Below, one piece after another: positions 1 to 8,458 of a DNA stretch of 64,000 bases (the first letter of the stretch is position 1; each line of letters starts with the position of its first letter). The notes beneath the pieces are model-generated. The model was not told where the DNA came from. It worked only from the letters and a program-made list of their open reading frames with translations, and searched no databases. The position numbers and the translations under genes were made by a program. This DNA is from Mucilaginibacter sp. PAMC 26640 (GTDB taxonomy: Bacteria > Bacteroidota > Bacteroidia > Sphingobacteriales > Sphingobacteriaceae). Location of the stretch: the NCBI GenBank assembly GCA_001596135.1, contig CP014773.1, positions 620,001-684,000 of the forward strand, given 5' to 3'.

Positions 1-795
1 GATTACGTACAGCAAACGTTTGGCATCTCGCAAAGGGAGCAGCAAAAAATGATTAAGGACCAACAGGGCGGCAGTATGGAAAAAGCCGCCGGCATGGTGA
101 CCACCCTCGTTGGATCGCTGGCCGGGATTTTAGTAGACGCAATCTTGGTATTAGTTTACACCTTTCTGTTCATTTACTTTCGCAGTCACTTCAAGAATTT
201 TGTGTTAAGATTATTAAGCCGGGATAACCGCGAAACCGGCAAAGATGTATTGCAAAATGCCAGCACCGTAACACAGCAATACCTTGGCGGCCTAGGATTA
301 ATGATCGTGATGCTTTGGGTGATGTATGGCATAGGCTTTACCATAGTGGGCGTAAAAAACGCCATATTTTTTGCCGTGCTTTGTGGTATTTTAGAGCTTG
401 TTCCGTTTGCCGGTAATATAACCGGTACTTCTATTACTATGTTGATGGCGCTGGCGCAAAGCGGAGATAGCCGTGTAGTTATCGGCGTTCTTATTACTTA
501 CGGTTGTGTTCAGTTGATTCAAACCTACATCCTGGAACCCCTGGTAGTGGGCGACCGGCTCAACATCAACCCCTTGTTTACCATCCTCATTATTGTTATT
601 GGCGAAACCGTGTGGGGGATACCCGGCATGATACTGGCCGTGCCCCTACTTGGCATCTTTAAAATAGTGTGCGATAATGCCGAACCTTTAAAAGATATCG
701 GTTTCCTGATTGGGCCACCGAAAGAGAAGAAGCAAAGTAATGAGGGTAACTTTTTTACGAAATTGTTTAAAAGCAAGCCTGCAAAGGTTGAGTGA
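1..795 (+). CDS. AI-2E family transporter, 3' part
   Basis: The reading frame is open from base 1, so the gene starts outside the window; the ATG at 49 is internal. About 264 residues are visible, roughly the C-terminal two thirds of a family whose members are usually about 350 residues. It is an integral inner-membrane protein: strongly hydrophobic helices follow one another, including the conserved segment around FAVLCGILELVPFAGNITG and the C-terminal run through GIPGMILAVPLLGIFK. The family (PF01594, AI-2E/UPF0118) includes exporters of the AI-2 signal and Na+/H+ antiporter-like proteins, so the substrate cannot be named. The charged tail rich in Lys (KEKKQSNEGNF, KLFKSKPAK) is cytoplasmic by the positive-inside rule. 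It converges on recO with 136 bases between. Confidence 0.85.
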   Translation, partial: DYVQQTFGISQREQQKMIKDQQGGSMEKAAGMVTTLVGSLAGILVDAILVLVYTFLFIYFRSHFKNFVLRLLSRDNRETGKDVLQNASTVTQQYLGGLGLMIVMLWVMYGIGFTIVGVKNAIFFAVLCGILELVPFAGNITGTSITMLMALAQSGDSRVVIGVLITYGCVQLIQTYILEPLVVGDRLNINPLFTILIIVIGETVWGIPGMILAVPLLGIFKIVCDNAEPLKDIGFLIGPPKEKKQSNEGNFFTKLFKSKPAKVE

Positions 796-931
796 TCACA
801 GGATTGGATTTAGGTGGTAGTTGCTTAATTAAACTTAGATAAACCGGAAACCTGTGGAATTAGCAGGGGTTTAGGAAAAGTGGCATCGATTTCGGTGATT
901 CCATCAAATTTTCGTTTGTGCTAAATTGTCT

Positions 932-1657
932 TTATCCCAGCACCTCTTCCAGCACCTCATGCGACCGGATATAGCCGAAGCCCTCAATGTGCATGGCATA
1001 GTATTCCAATATTTTATTGATGAGGTAACGACGTTCATCATTACCCAGTTTAATGCTTTCTATTTTACCGAACCCATTTTGCAGCAGGTCGTAAAAATTT
1101 TTGGTGTGGGGTGGCGAGAGGTAAGATAAACTATCCGGCTTGAAATTGCTGAATACGCCATCTTTCATATCAAAGTAATTAGTGTTTGATGCGGTTGTCC
1201 CATGCGGATAAAAGCCCAGGTAACGTGTAAGCTGCACCAGGAACACAAGATGAAAATTCGCTAGTCCGCGGGTACTGTGATCCAGCCATTCTACCGCATT
1301 AAAAATGAAATCGAAAATATTTTCATCGGGTGTTTGCTGCTTTACGGCTTTATACAGCACCTCGTTTAAAAACATTACCAGGCTGCTTTTAATAATGTCA
1401 TAAGGGATGGTAAGCAACGCCGGCGCGTTTTTCAATTCGGAGATCCGCTGTATGTTTCCGGCTGTTTTATGATAAACAACCATATCAACCAGGTGCAGCG
1501 GCTGCAGCATGTTGCGGCTTATTTTAGCACGGGGCTTTTTTACACCATTGATTAGATACGATTGAAGCCCAAATTTTTCGGTAAATATCTGTACCACTAC
1601 GCTACTTTCGCTGTAGTCGGTAGTTTTAAAGACAATGCCGCGGGTTTTATGCAGCAT
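932..1657 (-). CDS. recO: DNA repair protein RecO
   Basis: RecO works with RecF and RecR to load RecA on SSB-coated gaps in the RecF recombination pathway. The 241-residue length is normal for the family. The N-terminal 80 residues (HKTRGIVFKTTDYSESSVVV onward) form the OB fold; the rest is the helical domain with the ending GFGYIRSHEVLEEVLG. The C-terminal four-cysteine zinc site seen in many RecO proteins is absent: the protein has no cysteine at all. Its start overlaps the last 11 bases of the upstream diacylglycerol kinase gene, so the two are probably translated from one message. Confidence 0.92.
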   Translation of the reverse strand: MLHKTRGIVFKTTDYSESSVVVQIFTEKFGLQSYLINGVKKPRAKISRNMLQPLHLVDMVVYHKTAGNIQRISELKNAPALLTIPYDIIKSSLVMFLNEVLYKAVKQQTPDENIFDFIFNAVEWLDHSTRGLANFHLVFLVQLTRYLGFYPHGTTASNTNYFDMKDGVFSNFKPDSLSYLSPPHTKNFYDLLQNGFGKIESIKLGNDERRYLINKILEYYAMHIEGFGYIRSHEVLEEVLG

Positions 1658-2015
1658 AACCCAGAAGTGCTAAAATTTTGGGCAGATAAATTATAATACC
1701 GGTAATCAATGCAAAAAAGGCAACTACCAACACCGCTGCTGCACTGATATCTTTAACGTGCCCTGCCAGTTTATTATACCCTGGCGATACCAGGTCTGTA
1801 AGCGTTTCTATCCCGGTATTCAATAATTCTGTAAGCAAAACCATGGCAATACAAAGCAATATCCAGTTCCATTCGGCTGCGTTGATCTTCAAGCAAAACC
1901 CCATCGCAATAGCCGCTATTGCCGCAAACACATGCACCCTAAAATTGAGTTGTGTGCTAAAAGCATATTGTAAGCCTTTAAAGGCAAAGCCAAAGCCGCG
2001 AATAAATTTTTTCAT
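1647..2015 (-). CDS. Diacylglycerol kinase family protein (DgkA/UndPK type)
   Basis: Small integral membrane lipid kinase of 122 residues, the usual size for prokaryotic DgkA. It phosphorylates diacylglycerol or, in many Gram-positive and Bacteroidota members, undecaprenol; which one applies here cannot be told from sequence. The family signature is visible: LLTELLNTGIETLTDLV followed by the KLAGHVKDISAAAVLV helix, giving the Glu, Asn and Asp residues of the active site. Three hydrophobic helices are seen (about residues 30-50, 50-70 and 92-115). It lies 33 bases after the histidine kinase gene on the same strand and overlaps recO, so the three may be co-transcribed. Confidence 0.9.
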   Translation of the reverse strand: MKKFIRGFGFAFKGLQYAFSTQLNFRVHVFAAIAAIAMGFCLKINAAEWNWILLCIAMVLLTELLNTGIETLTDLVSPGYNKLAGHVKDISAAAVLVVAFFALITGIIIYLPKILALLGYAA

Positions 2016-2048
2016 TGATCAGCCGTAAATTACGCAAATCTGCACAAA

Positions 2049-5000
2049 TTAATTTACGGGTAGTGTAAAGTAAAAAGTTGAACCTTGCGCCTTTTCACTT
2101 TCAACCCAGATTTTCCCATGATGGCGCTCTACAATTTCTGCACAAAGATAAAGCCCGATACCGAAGCCTGAAACCGTTTGCGTGTGCGCGCTGTCTACCC
2201 GGTAATAACGTTCAAAGATCCTGTCGATATCATTTGGTTTTATACCCATACCTTCATCCTTTACCGAAACCATTGCATCCCCGCCGTTTATTCTGCATTC
2301 CAACGATATATTTTTCCCCCTGGGCGAGTATTTTACCGCATTGCTCAGCAGGTTGGAAATCACCGAACCTATTTTGTCCATATCCGCAATCAAAGTTACA
2401 GGCTCGCTATGGATGAAGGTGATCTGGTGGCTATTGAAAGTAAGCCGGGCATCGGCTATCATTTCTTCAACAAGTTCATCCAACCGGAATTGTTCTTTAT
2501 TTAAAAAGATCTTACCCGATTCCAGCCGCGAAACGTTGAGAAAGCCATTGATCATCGTACTCATCTTTTTTACCTGGCTATTCACCTTTTCCAGCGCGCC
2601 AATTGTAAAAGGGTCGCCGCCATTACGGGCTTTGCTATACAACATTTGCGAATAGGCGCTAAGCGATGTCAATGGTGTTTTTAACTCGTGGCTCACCATA
2701 CCAATAAAATCGTTTTTGCGAATTTCGTCATGTTTTTGTTCAGTTATATCCATGATAATACCCGAGAAATGCGAAAGGCTGCCTTCCGAATCCGGATACA
2801 GTTTGCCATATGCACGCACCCATTGAATCTTTTGATCAGCGTGACTGATAACCGGGTGTTCCATTTCATAATTTTTGCCGCTGGCAATTGCCTTATCAAC
2901 CGCGTCGGTAACGTTACGGCGATACTCCTCCGGGATAGCATTCGCAATCATATCGTAGCTTACCTCATCATCAGGTTTATAACCAAACTGTTCCTTTAGC
3001 CGTTGCGATACCACAAATTCCCGGGTATTAATATTTAGAAACCAGGTGCCTACATTTGCGGCTTCAATTGCAAAACGGGCTTTTTCTTCCGCCTTTTCTA
3101 TTTCGCGGCGGGCAATCACCTGTTCTGTAACCACATTTGCTATTAGTATGATGCTGGTGGTTTGGCCCGCACTATCTTTTAGCGGGTGGTATACAAAATT
3201 AGAGTATACTTCTTCCATTTTACCATTCTGCTCAAGCCGGGCTTTCACTTCATTTCCGTAGTACGCTTCGCCTGTTTGGTAAACATTGAGCAACAAATCT
3301 ATAAATGCTTGTCCGGCAAGTTCAGGCACGGCTTCTGCCAGTGGCAAACCCACTATATGGCTATCTTTACCCCACGCTTCTAATACTTTCTTGTTAGCTG
3401 CCTCCACAATGAGTTGCGGGCCTGTTAATAACGCGATTGCTATCGGGGCATCCGCAAGCATATATCGTAACCGGCCTTCGCTGGTTTCCAAAGCGTCAAT
3501 TATCCTCCTTAGATCTAACTGGGTTTCGCTCAACTCTTCGTTAGTAGCGTGGAGCTCTTCATTTGTGGCTGCCATCTCCTCGTTGGCGGCCTGTATCTCT
3601 TCGTTGAGCGCCTGCTGTTCTGCCTCGCTTTCCTCCAATTGCTTTCGCGCATGCACAATATCGGTTATCTCAATAACGCTAACTAATATGGATTCAACAT
3701 TGCCGGATTGATCGAACAGCGGGTCATAAGAAAAATCAACATAAATATGCTTTAGTCCGGCAGGGGTAGCAATATCTGCCGCTATCTCCCTTATGGCTAA
3801 TTTTTCCCCGGTTTCAAAAACATCATTCAGTAGTTTAGGGAACGGCTGGTCCAGCAATTCTGGAAATACAGCTATCAAGCGTTCGTTGATCACCTGCTCC
3901 TCTGTACGGCCCCAAATATCCAGCATAGATTGATTAGCCACCGTTATGACCAATTCGCGCCCCTGCAACACGGCCATGCTAATAGGAGTACTCATGATCA
4001 TGGTACGAAGGCGGTGCTCGCTATGCTTCACCTTATTGCCGGCCAGCACTTGTTCTGTAACTTCGCCGGCGACAACAATTACTCCGGTAATTTTGCCATA
4101 AGCATCTTTAAAGGGGTGGTTAACAAAATTGTAGTACCCTTTTGATAACTGCCCGCTCCGGTTCAGCATCACTTCGGCCTCAACGCCAAAGTATGGCCTA
4201 CCGGAATTAAATACCTCCCCGATGATTTGCAGATAAGGCTGATCTTTAAGTTCTGGCAAAGCCTCCACAAGAGGTTTCCCAACCACAGACCTGTCTCGCC
4301 CCCAAAGCTCCAGGAAAGTACCATTGATCATATCAATCACCATATCCGGTCCTTTGAACAAAGCCATAGCAACCGGAGCCTGCAAGATCATATTTCGAAA
4401 ATTAGCCTCGCTTTCGGCGAGCGCTGCAGTACGGCGGAGCACCTTTTCTTCCAGCTCCAGATTTAAATTACTCAGCTTTAACTGTATATCTTTTAGCTGT
4501 TCGTTTGTGGCATTAAGTTCTTCGTTTGTTACCTGCAACTGTTCATTTAATGCCTGCTCACGGTTAAGCTCGTCTTCTGTTTTACTCGCATTCAGCAACT
4601 TTTGGCGGTTTTTATACCGCTCGGTTACATCAGTTGCGGTATGTAAAATGCAATACACGTTACCTGCCACGTTTTTTATTGGCCGATAAACAAAATCGAA
4701 ATAATAGGTGTTTAAGCGGCCTGTTAAATTAAGAAGAGCAGGCGTATCATTAGCGGTGTAAATTACACCTGTGTCCCAAACTTCTTGCAGGATAGCGATG
4801 AAGGGTTGCCCCTCTAGCTCAGGTACTGCTTTTTGCAGCGGTTGGCCTATAGCTTCCCGACCACGCCCCCATAGGCCAAGCATGGCATCGTTTGCAGTTT
4901 GAATAATTAGATCCCTGGTACTATAAATAGCTGTGGCGTTTTGTGATAGTGCCAAAACCTGCAGCAATTCATCGCTACTGAAACGGTGAATGTTATTCAT
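2049..5000 (-). CDS. Multi-PAS sensor histidine kinase
   Basis: A 983-residue histidine kinase with no evident membrane segment, so probably a cytoplasmic sensor. Five PAS domains can be picked out: about 10-130, 195-315, 330-450, 510-635 and a PAS_3-like one at 640-760 ending in GIIMDITEQKHDE. Two Asn/Glu-rich coiled coils (NEELNATNEQL near 155 and AANEEMAATNEELHATNEEL near 475) separate them. The phosphoacceptor is His771 in SHELKTPL; the ATPase has the N box around Asn887 (SNAVKYS), DEGMGI near 915 and the G2 box GFGIGLYL. Three PAS domains share APIA.AL and ELxGQxF-type segments, which suggests internal duplication. No response regulator is adjacent, so it may be an orphan kinase. The ligand is unknown. 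Confidence 0.93.
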   Translation of the reverse strand: MNNIHRFSSDELLQVLALSQNATAIYSTRDLIIQTANDAMLGLWGRGREAIGQPLQKAVPELEGQPFIAILQEVWDTGVIYTANDTPALLNLTGRLNTYYFDFVYRPIKNVAGNVYCILHTATDVTERYKNRQKLLNASKTEDELNREQALNEQLQVTNEELNATNEQLKDIQLKLSNLNLELEEKVLRRTAALAESEANFRNMILQAPVAMALFKGPDMVIDMINGTFLELWGRDRSVVGKPLVEALPELKDQPYLQIIGEVFNSGRPYFGVEAEVMLNRSGQLSKGYYNFVNHPFKDAYGKITGVIVVAGEVTEQVLAGNKVKHSEHRLRTMIMSTPISMAVLQGRELVITVANQSMLDIWGRTEEQVINERLIAVFPELLDQPFPKLLNDVFETGEKLAIREIAADIATPAGLKHIYVDFSYDPLFDQSGNVESILVSVIEITDIVHARKQLEESEAEQQALNEEIQAANEEMAATNEELHATNEELSETQLDLRRIIDALETSEGRLRYMLADAPIAIALLTGPQLIVEAANKKVLEAWGKDSHIVGLPLAEAVPELAGQAFIDLLLNVYQTGEAYYGNEVKARLEQNGKMEEVYSNFVYHPLKDSAGQTTSIILIANVVTEQVIARREIEKAEEKARFAIEAANVGTWFLNINTREFVVSQRLKEQFGYKPDDEVSYDMIANAIPEEYRRNVTDAVDKAIASGKNYEMEHPVISHADQKIQWVRAYGKLYPDSEGSLSHFSGIIMDITEQKHDEIRKNDFIGMVSHELKTPLTSLSAYSQMLYSKARNGGDPFTIGALEKVNSQVKKMSTMINGFLNVSRLESGKIFLNKEQFRLDELVEEMIADARLTFNSHQITFIHSEPVTLIADMDKIGSVISNLLSNAVKYSPRGKNISLECRINGGDAMVSVKDEGMGIKPNDIDRIFERYYRVDSAHTQTVSGFGIGLYLCAEIVERHHGKIWVESEKAQGSTFYFTLPVN

Positions 5001-5164
5001 TTAGTTAAATATGGAAAGCAAAGTAGATACTTAAACTATGTTTATTGTAAATAGCACACGCTGTAAAACAGGAGCTGTTTTATATAGTGCAACAATAGTT
5101 TACTTAGGGGAAAGTGTGTAAATATAGTATACTTAGCGGAAAAGAAGCAAATTGCTTTAAATTC

Positions 5165-5362
5165 TTAATTTTTAGCGCTCTTTAATTGGTTGACCAATAG
5201 AATAATAAAGCTGATGCAGCCCGCCAAACCTAAACCAGCCGAAGCACCTCTGATAATATCAAAATAAACCGGATTTTTAGGCGCGGGTGCCCATAAAATA
5301 ATGGCAAACAACAGAATTGATACCGCTAACAATAAAACAGTGCGGGTTACCTGATTTTTCAT
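5165..5362 (-). CDS. Small two-helix membrane protein
   Basis: A 65-residue protein of unknown function. Two hydrophobic helices are visible (about 8-26 and 38-57), with a basic tail LKSAKN. The second half (GASAGLGLAGCISFIILLV) resembles the second half of the 71-residue protein at 6240-6455 on the same strand, so the two are probably paralogues flanking the SDR gene. Short length and lack of a family match keep confidence moderate; the matching paralogue is the best argument that it is real. Confidence 0.6.
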   Translation of the reverse strand: MKNQVTRTVLLLAVSILLFAIILWAPAPKNPVYFDIIRGASAGLGLAGCISFIILLVNQLKSAKN

Positions 5363-5439
5363 TGCCGAAAGGTATCAACTTTTAGGGACATGGCAGGTTT
5401 ACACTTTATAATTTATTCATAATAACTAACATTGCACTT

Positions 5440-6216
5440 ATGGACCTGCAATTACAAAACAAAGTAGCGGTAGTTTTGGCGGCAAGCAAAGGCTTGGGCA
5501 AAGCAATCGCGACAGCATTATCTGCCGAAGGCGCAAAGGTGATCATCGGCTCCCGTAATCGAACCGAGCTGGATAAAACTGCTGCTGAAATTAGCCTGCA
5601 AACCGGCAACCCTGTTGTAGCTATTACGGTAAATGTATCGGACGCCGAAAACATTAACAGCTTTATAAAAGCTGCTGCTGAAACCTTTGGCGGGATAGAT
5701 ATACTGGTAAACAACGCAGGCGGGCCACCTTTTGATAAATTTGAGAACTTCGACGATCTGCAATGGCAGCAAGCCTTCGATATGAACCTGATGAGCGTTG
5801 CCCGAACCTGCAAACTGGCGCTGCCTTACTTGAAAACAGCGGGCGGCGGGCGCATTATTAACGTTATCAGCGGCTCGGTAAAATCAGTTTTGGCAGGCTC
5901 GGTGCTTTCTACTGCTATGCGCCTGGGTGTTGTGGGCATGGCTAAACTAATGGCCGACGAGTTTGGGCCTTATAACATTACCGTAAACAATGTGGCGCCC
6001 GGATTAATTCTTACCGATCGGATCAAACATACGCTCCCCAAAGATACCGACCCGGAAGAAGCCATGAAAGAAAAAGCCAAAGCCATTCCACTGGGGCGCA
6101 TAGGAAAACCAGAAGAATTTGCAGCAATGGTAACCTTCCTGGCATCTGCTCAAGCCAACTACATTAGTGGTACTACTATACAGGTTGATGGCGGTGCAAG
6201 CAGGGCGATATATTAA
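5440..6216 (+). CDS. SDR family oxidoreductase, atypical active site
   Basis: A 258-residue Rossmann-fold protein of the short-chain dehydrogenase/reductase family, often labelled 3-oxoacyl-ACP reductase-like. The nucleotide-binding loop is AASKGLGKAI (residues 14-23), followed by NNAG at 91-94, Asn116 and the catalytic Ser144 in VISGSVKS. At the place of the usual YxxxK the sequence reads S157-T-A-M-R161, so both the catalytic Tyr and Lys are replaced. I recall a subfamily with an LSNxxR-like segment here, so this may be ancestral rather than damage. The C terminus IQVDGGASRAIY is intact. Substrate unknown; it may not catalyse the classical reaction. Confidence 0.9.
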   Translation: MDLQLQNKVAVVLAASKGLGKAIATALSAEGAKVIIGSRNRTELDKTAAEISLQTGNPVVAITVNVSDAENINSFIKAAAETFGGIDILVNNAGGPPFDKFENFDDLQWQQAFDMNLMSVARTCKLALPYLKTAGGGRIINVISGSVKSVLAGSVLSTAMRLGVVGMAKLMADEFGPYNITVNNVAPGLILTDRIKHTLPKDTDPEEAMKEKAKAIPLGRIGKPEEFAAMVTFLASAQANYISGTTIQVDGGASRAIY

Positions 6217-6239
6217 AAGGACTCGCCTGCTTCAATTAA

Positions 6240-6455
6240 TTACACAGCAGCCACTCCCTCTTTCTCCTGCTTGAGCTTAATAGCAAAGGTAATTATGCCG
6301 AGAAGAGCTCCAAAGGCTATTCCGCCCGAAAAACCCTGCATAAAATCTGATATTTTCCAATGCTGAAAGTACCCGGTAAAATTAGTAAGCAGGCATATAG
6401 TAGTCGCCACTATGGTGACGATTATGCACAGATATAATCTTGTTCTTGTTGTCAT
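6240..6455 (-). CDS. Small two-helix membrane protein
   Basis: A 71-residue protein with two hydrophobic helices (about 8-26 and 42-60) and a charged tail LKQEKEG. The second half, QGFSGGIAFGALLGIITFAI, resembles that of the 65-residue protein at 5165-5362 in length, spacing and the G-rich helix start. Function unknown. It converges on the SDR gene with only 23 bases between and lies 27 bases upstream of the annotated end of the peptidase gene on the same strand's far side. Confidence 0.6.
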   Translation of the reverse strand: MTTRTRLYLCIIVTIVATTICLLTNFTGYFQHWKISDFMQGFSGGIAFGALLGIITFAIKLKQEKEGVAAV

Positions 6456-6482
6456 GATGAGTAACCTATTTTTATATCAACA

Positions 6483-8135
6483 CTATTTCCCCATTGATTT
6501 TTCCCTGATCAATTTAAATTCCGAACCCTTCTTCCAGCCGGGAAAAGTTGTTTCGCCCGCCAGTTTTACACCCAACTGATACATCAAATCAGAGGTTTGT
6601 GCCATCCCCAGCGTGTTCATATCATCACTGTATTCATCCGATGGCTGGTGATAATGCTCGTCGTTATATTCCTTCAGCTTTGCCGTACCAAATGCCTCGC
6701 CCTTTTCAATAGATGCAGCACCATTATGCAGATCCAGCGCAGGCACACCTACCTTGGCAAAGTTAAAATGGTCCGACCGGTAGTAACTGCCCGATCCCGG
6801 CGTTTTATCGCCCACTACCTTCCAGCCCTTGGGTGTCGTTAAAGCCATCACATAATCATCCAAATCATTCTGCCCCTTACCTGTGATTGAGAAATCGCTG
6901 GTTTCGCCAAAGTCGGATAAAGCGTCCAGGTTAAGGTCGGCCACTGTTTTGTTCAAAGGATAAACCGGGTGGGTTCCGTAATATTCAGACCCTAATAAAC
7001 CCTGCTCTTCAGCCGTCACTGCTAGAAAAACGACCGAGCGTTTTGGCTTGTCTTTAACTTGTGTAAATTTCTTAGCGATAGCCAGTATAGCCGCCACACC
7101 GCTGGCATTATCTACAGCACCATTATAAATGCTGTCACCTTTAATGGCAGGGCTCTTCACACCAAAATGGTCCCAATGAGCGCTATATAAAACATACTCG
7201 CCCGGCGTGGTGCTGCCTTTAATTGTGGCGATTACATTATGAGAGGTAGAATACTTCAGGCTATTTTTCAACCTTACGGATACAAAGCTGTTCAGCGGAA
7301 CAGCTTTAAAATCTTTTTTGCGGGCATAAGCGCGCATATCGTCGGTGATACCGGCACCTGCTAAAAGCTTTTTGGCCGCTGCTTCACTTAGCCAGCCTTC
7401 TACTTTACAGCGATTCATGTGTTTATCGGCTTGCTGCAGGTATAGTTTAGATCCTGTAAAACTGTTCTGGATCACCTGCCAGCCATAACTTGCAGGTTCG
7501 GTTTGGTGAACAATCAACACGCCTGCGGCACCCTGTCGAGCGGCCTCTTCATACTTGTACGTCCATCGGCCATAGTAAGTCATGGTATCGCCTTTGAATA
7601 ATTTCTCCGGCGATTTAAAGCCGGGGTCATTCACCAGCACTACTACCGTTTTACCTTTTACATCCAAATCTTTATAGTCGTTCCACTTAAATTCGGGCGC
7701 TACTATGCCATAGCCGGCAAATACAAGAGGTGAATTCTTCAGATCAACTGATGGAAGTTCCTGCCTGGTAGCGGCTACAAAGTCTTCCGCCATTTTAAGG
7801 CTCAGCGGCGTTTTTCCGGTGATTTGCATAGTTGGGGCAGCGGCGGCACCAATTTCAACCATGGGCACATCCTGGTAATAGCTACCCTTGTTACCGGGCT
7901 CCAGGCCCAATTTTTTAAACTGGGCAGAGATGTAGGCGATCGTTTTATCCTCACCGACAGTAAAAGGTTTCCGCCCTAAAAGCGAATCATTAGCCAGAAC
8001 GGCAATGTGGTGTTTGATATCTGCCGCCATGGCGGTATCACTATCACTGGTGGCTTTCTTTTCTTTATCCGATGAACAGCCGGGCAATAAAGCGACGGCT
8101 GTTATAGTAATAAGGGCAATGGATTTGATTTTCAT
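6483..8135 (-). CDS. M28 family metallopeptidase lipoprotein with PA domain
   Basis: A secreted zinc aminopeptidase-type protein. I place the start at 8135, giving 550 residues, because the first residues are then a lipoprotein signal (MKIKSIALIT, lipobox LLPGC with Cys20); an upstream in-frame ATG at 8222 would bury this. A protease-associated (PA) domain occupies about 125-250. The M28 metal ligands visible are His320 (SAHWDHFG), Asp342 (DNASG), Glu376/Glu377 (TAEEQG), Asp404 and His456 or His470. It probably acts in the periplasm or on the cell surface, trimming peptides for uptake; the exact specificity is not predictable. Transcribed alone, divergent from ileS. Confidence 0.92.
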   Translation of the reverse strand: MKIKSIALITITAVALLPGCSSDKEKKATSDSDTAMAADIKHHIAVLANDSLLGRKPFTVGEDKTIAYISAQFKKLGLEPGNKGSYYQDVPMVEIGAAAAPTMQITGKTPLSLKMAEDFVAATRQELPSVDLKNSPLVFAGYGIVAPEFKWNDYKDLDVKGKTVVVLVNDPGFKSPEKLFKGDTMTYYGRWTYKYEEAARQGAAGVLIVHQTEPASYGWQVIQNSFTGSKLYLQQADKHMNRCKVEGWLSEAAAKKLLAGAGITDDMRAYARKKDFKAVPLNSFVSVRLKNSLKYSTSHNVIATIKGSTTPGEYVLYSAHWDHFGVKSPAIKGDSIYNGAVDNASGVAAILAIAKKFTQVKDKPKRSVVFLAVTAEEQGLLGSEYYGTHPVYPLNKTVADLNLDALSDFGETSDFSITGKGQNDLDDYVMALTTPKGWKVVGDKTPGSGSYYRSDHFNFAKVGVPALDLHNGAASIEKGEAFGTAKLKEYNDEHYHQPSDEYSDDMNTLGMAQTSDLMYQLGVKLAGETTFPGWKKGSEFKLIREKSMGK

Positions 8136-8419
8136 ATCAGGGCTTTGTAAAACCAAATATAGTAAAGGGGAGGGAATGTTTTGATAGCAACCAGCTACTA
8201 ATTGCGTGAACACGAATTTCACGAATTAATTTAAATTTTTAGTAGTGCTGGCGGTGAAATGTAATGCTCAAAAATAGGTTTATGTAACTCGTTTCAATTC
8301 GAAAAAATGATATTAACTCATTATATCCATAATTTGCAAAAATATATTTCAGGAGTGCTATTCCCGGTTAGTACAATAAATCAACTACCCACTTTCCCCC
8401 TTTTTAAATATAAATTCCT

Positions 8420-8427
8420 TATTTTTG
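8420..8427 (+). promoter_or_regulatory. Bacteroidota -7 box for ileS
   Basis: TATTTTTG matches the TAnnTTTG consensus, 31 bases before the ileS ATG. No clear -33 TTTG is visible at the usual 19-21 base distance. Confidence 0.5.
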
Positions 8428-8458
8428 CAACCTTTAAAATTCGACGCTAAACATATTG

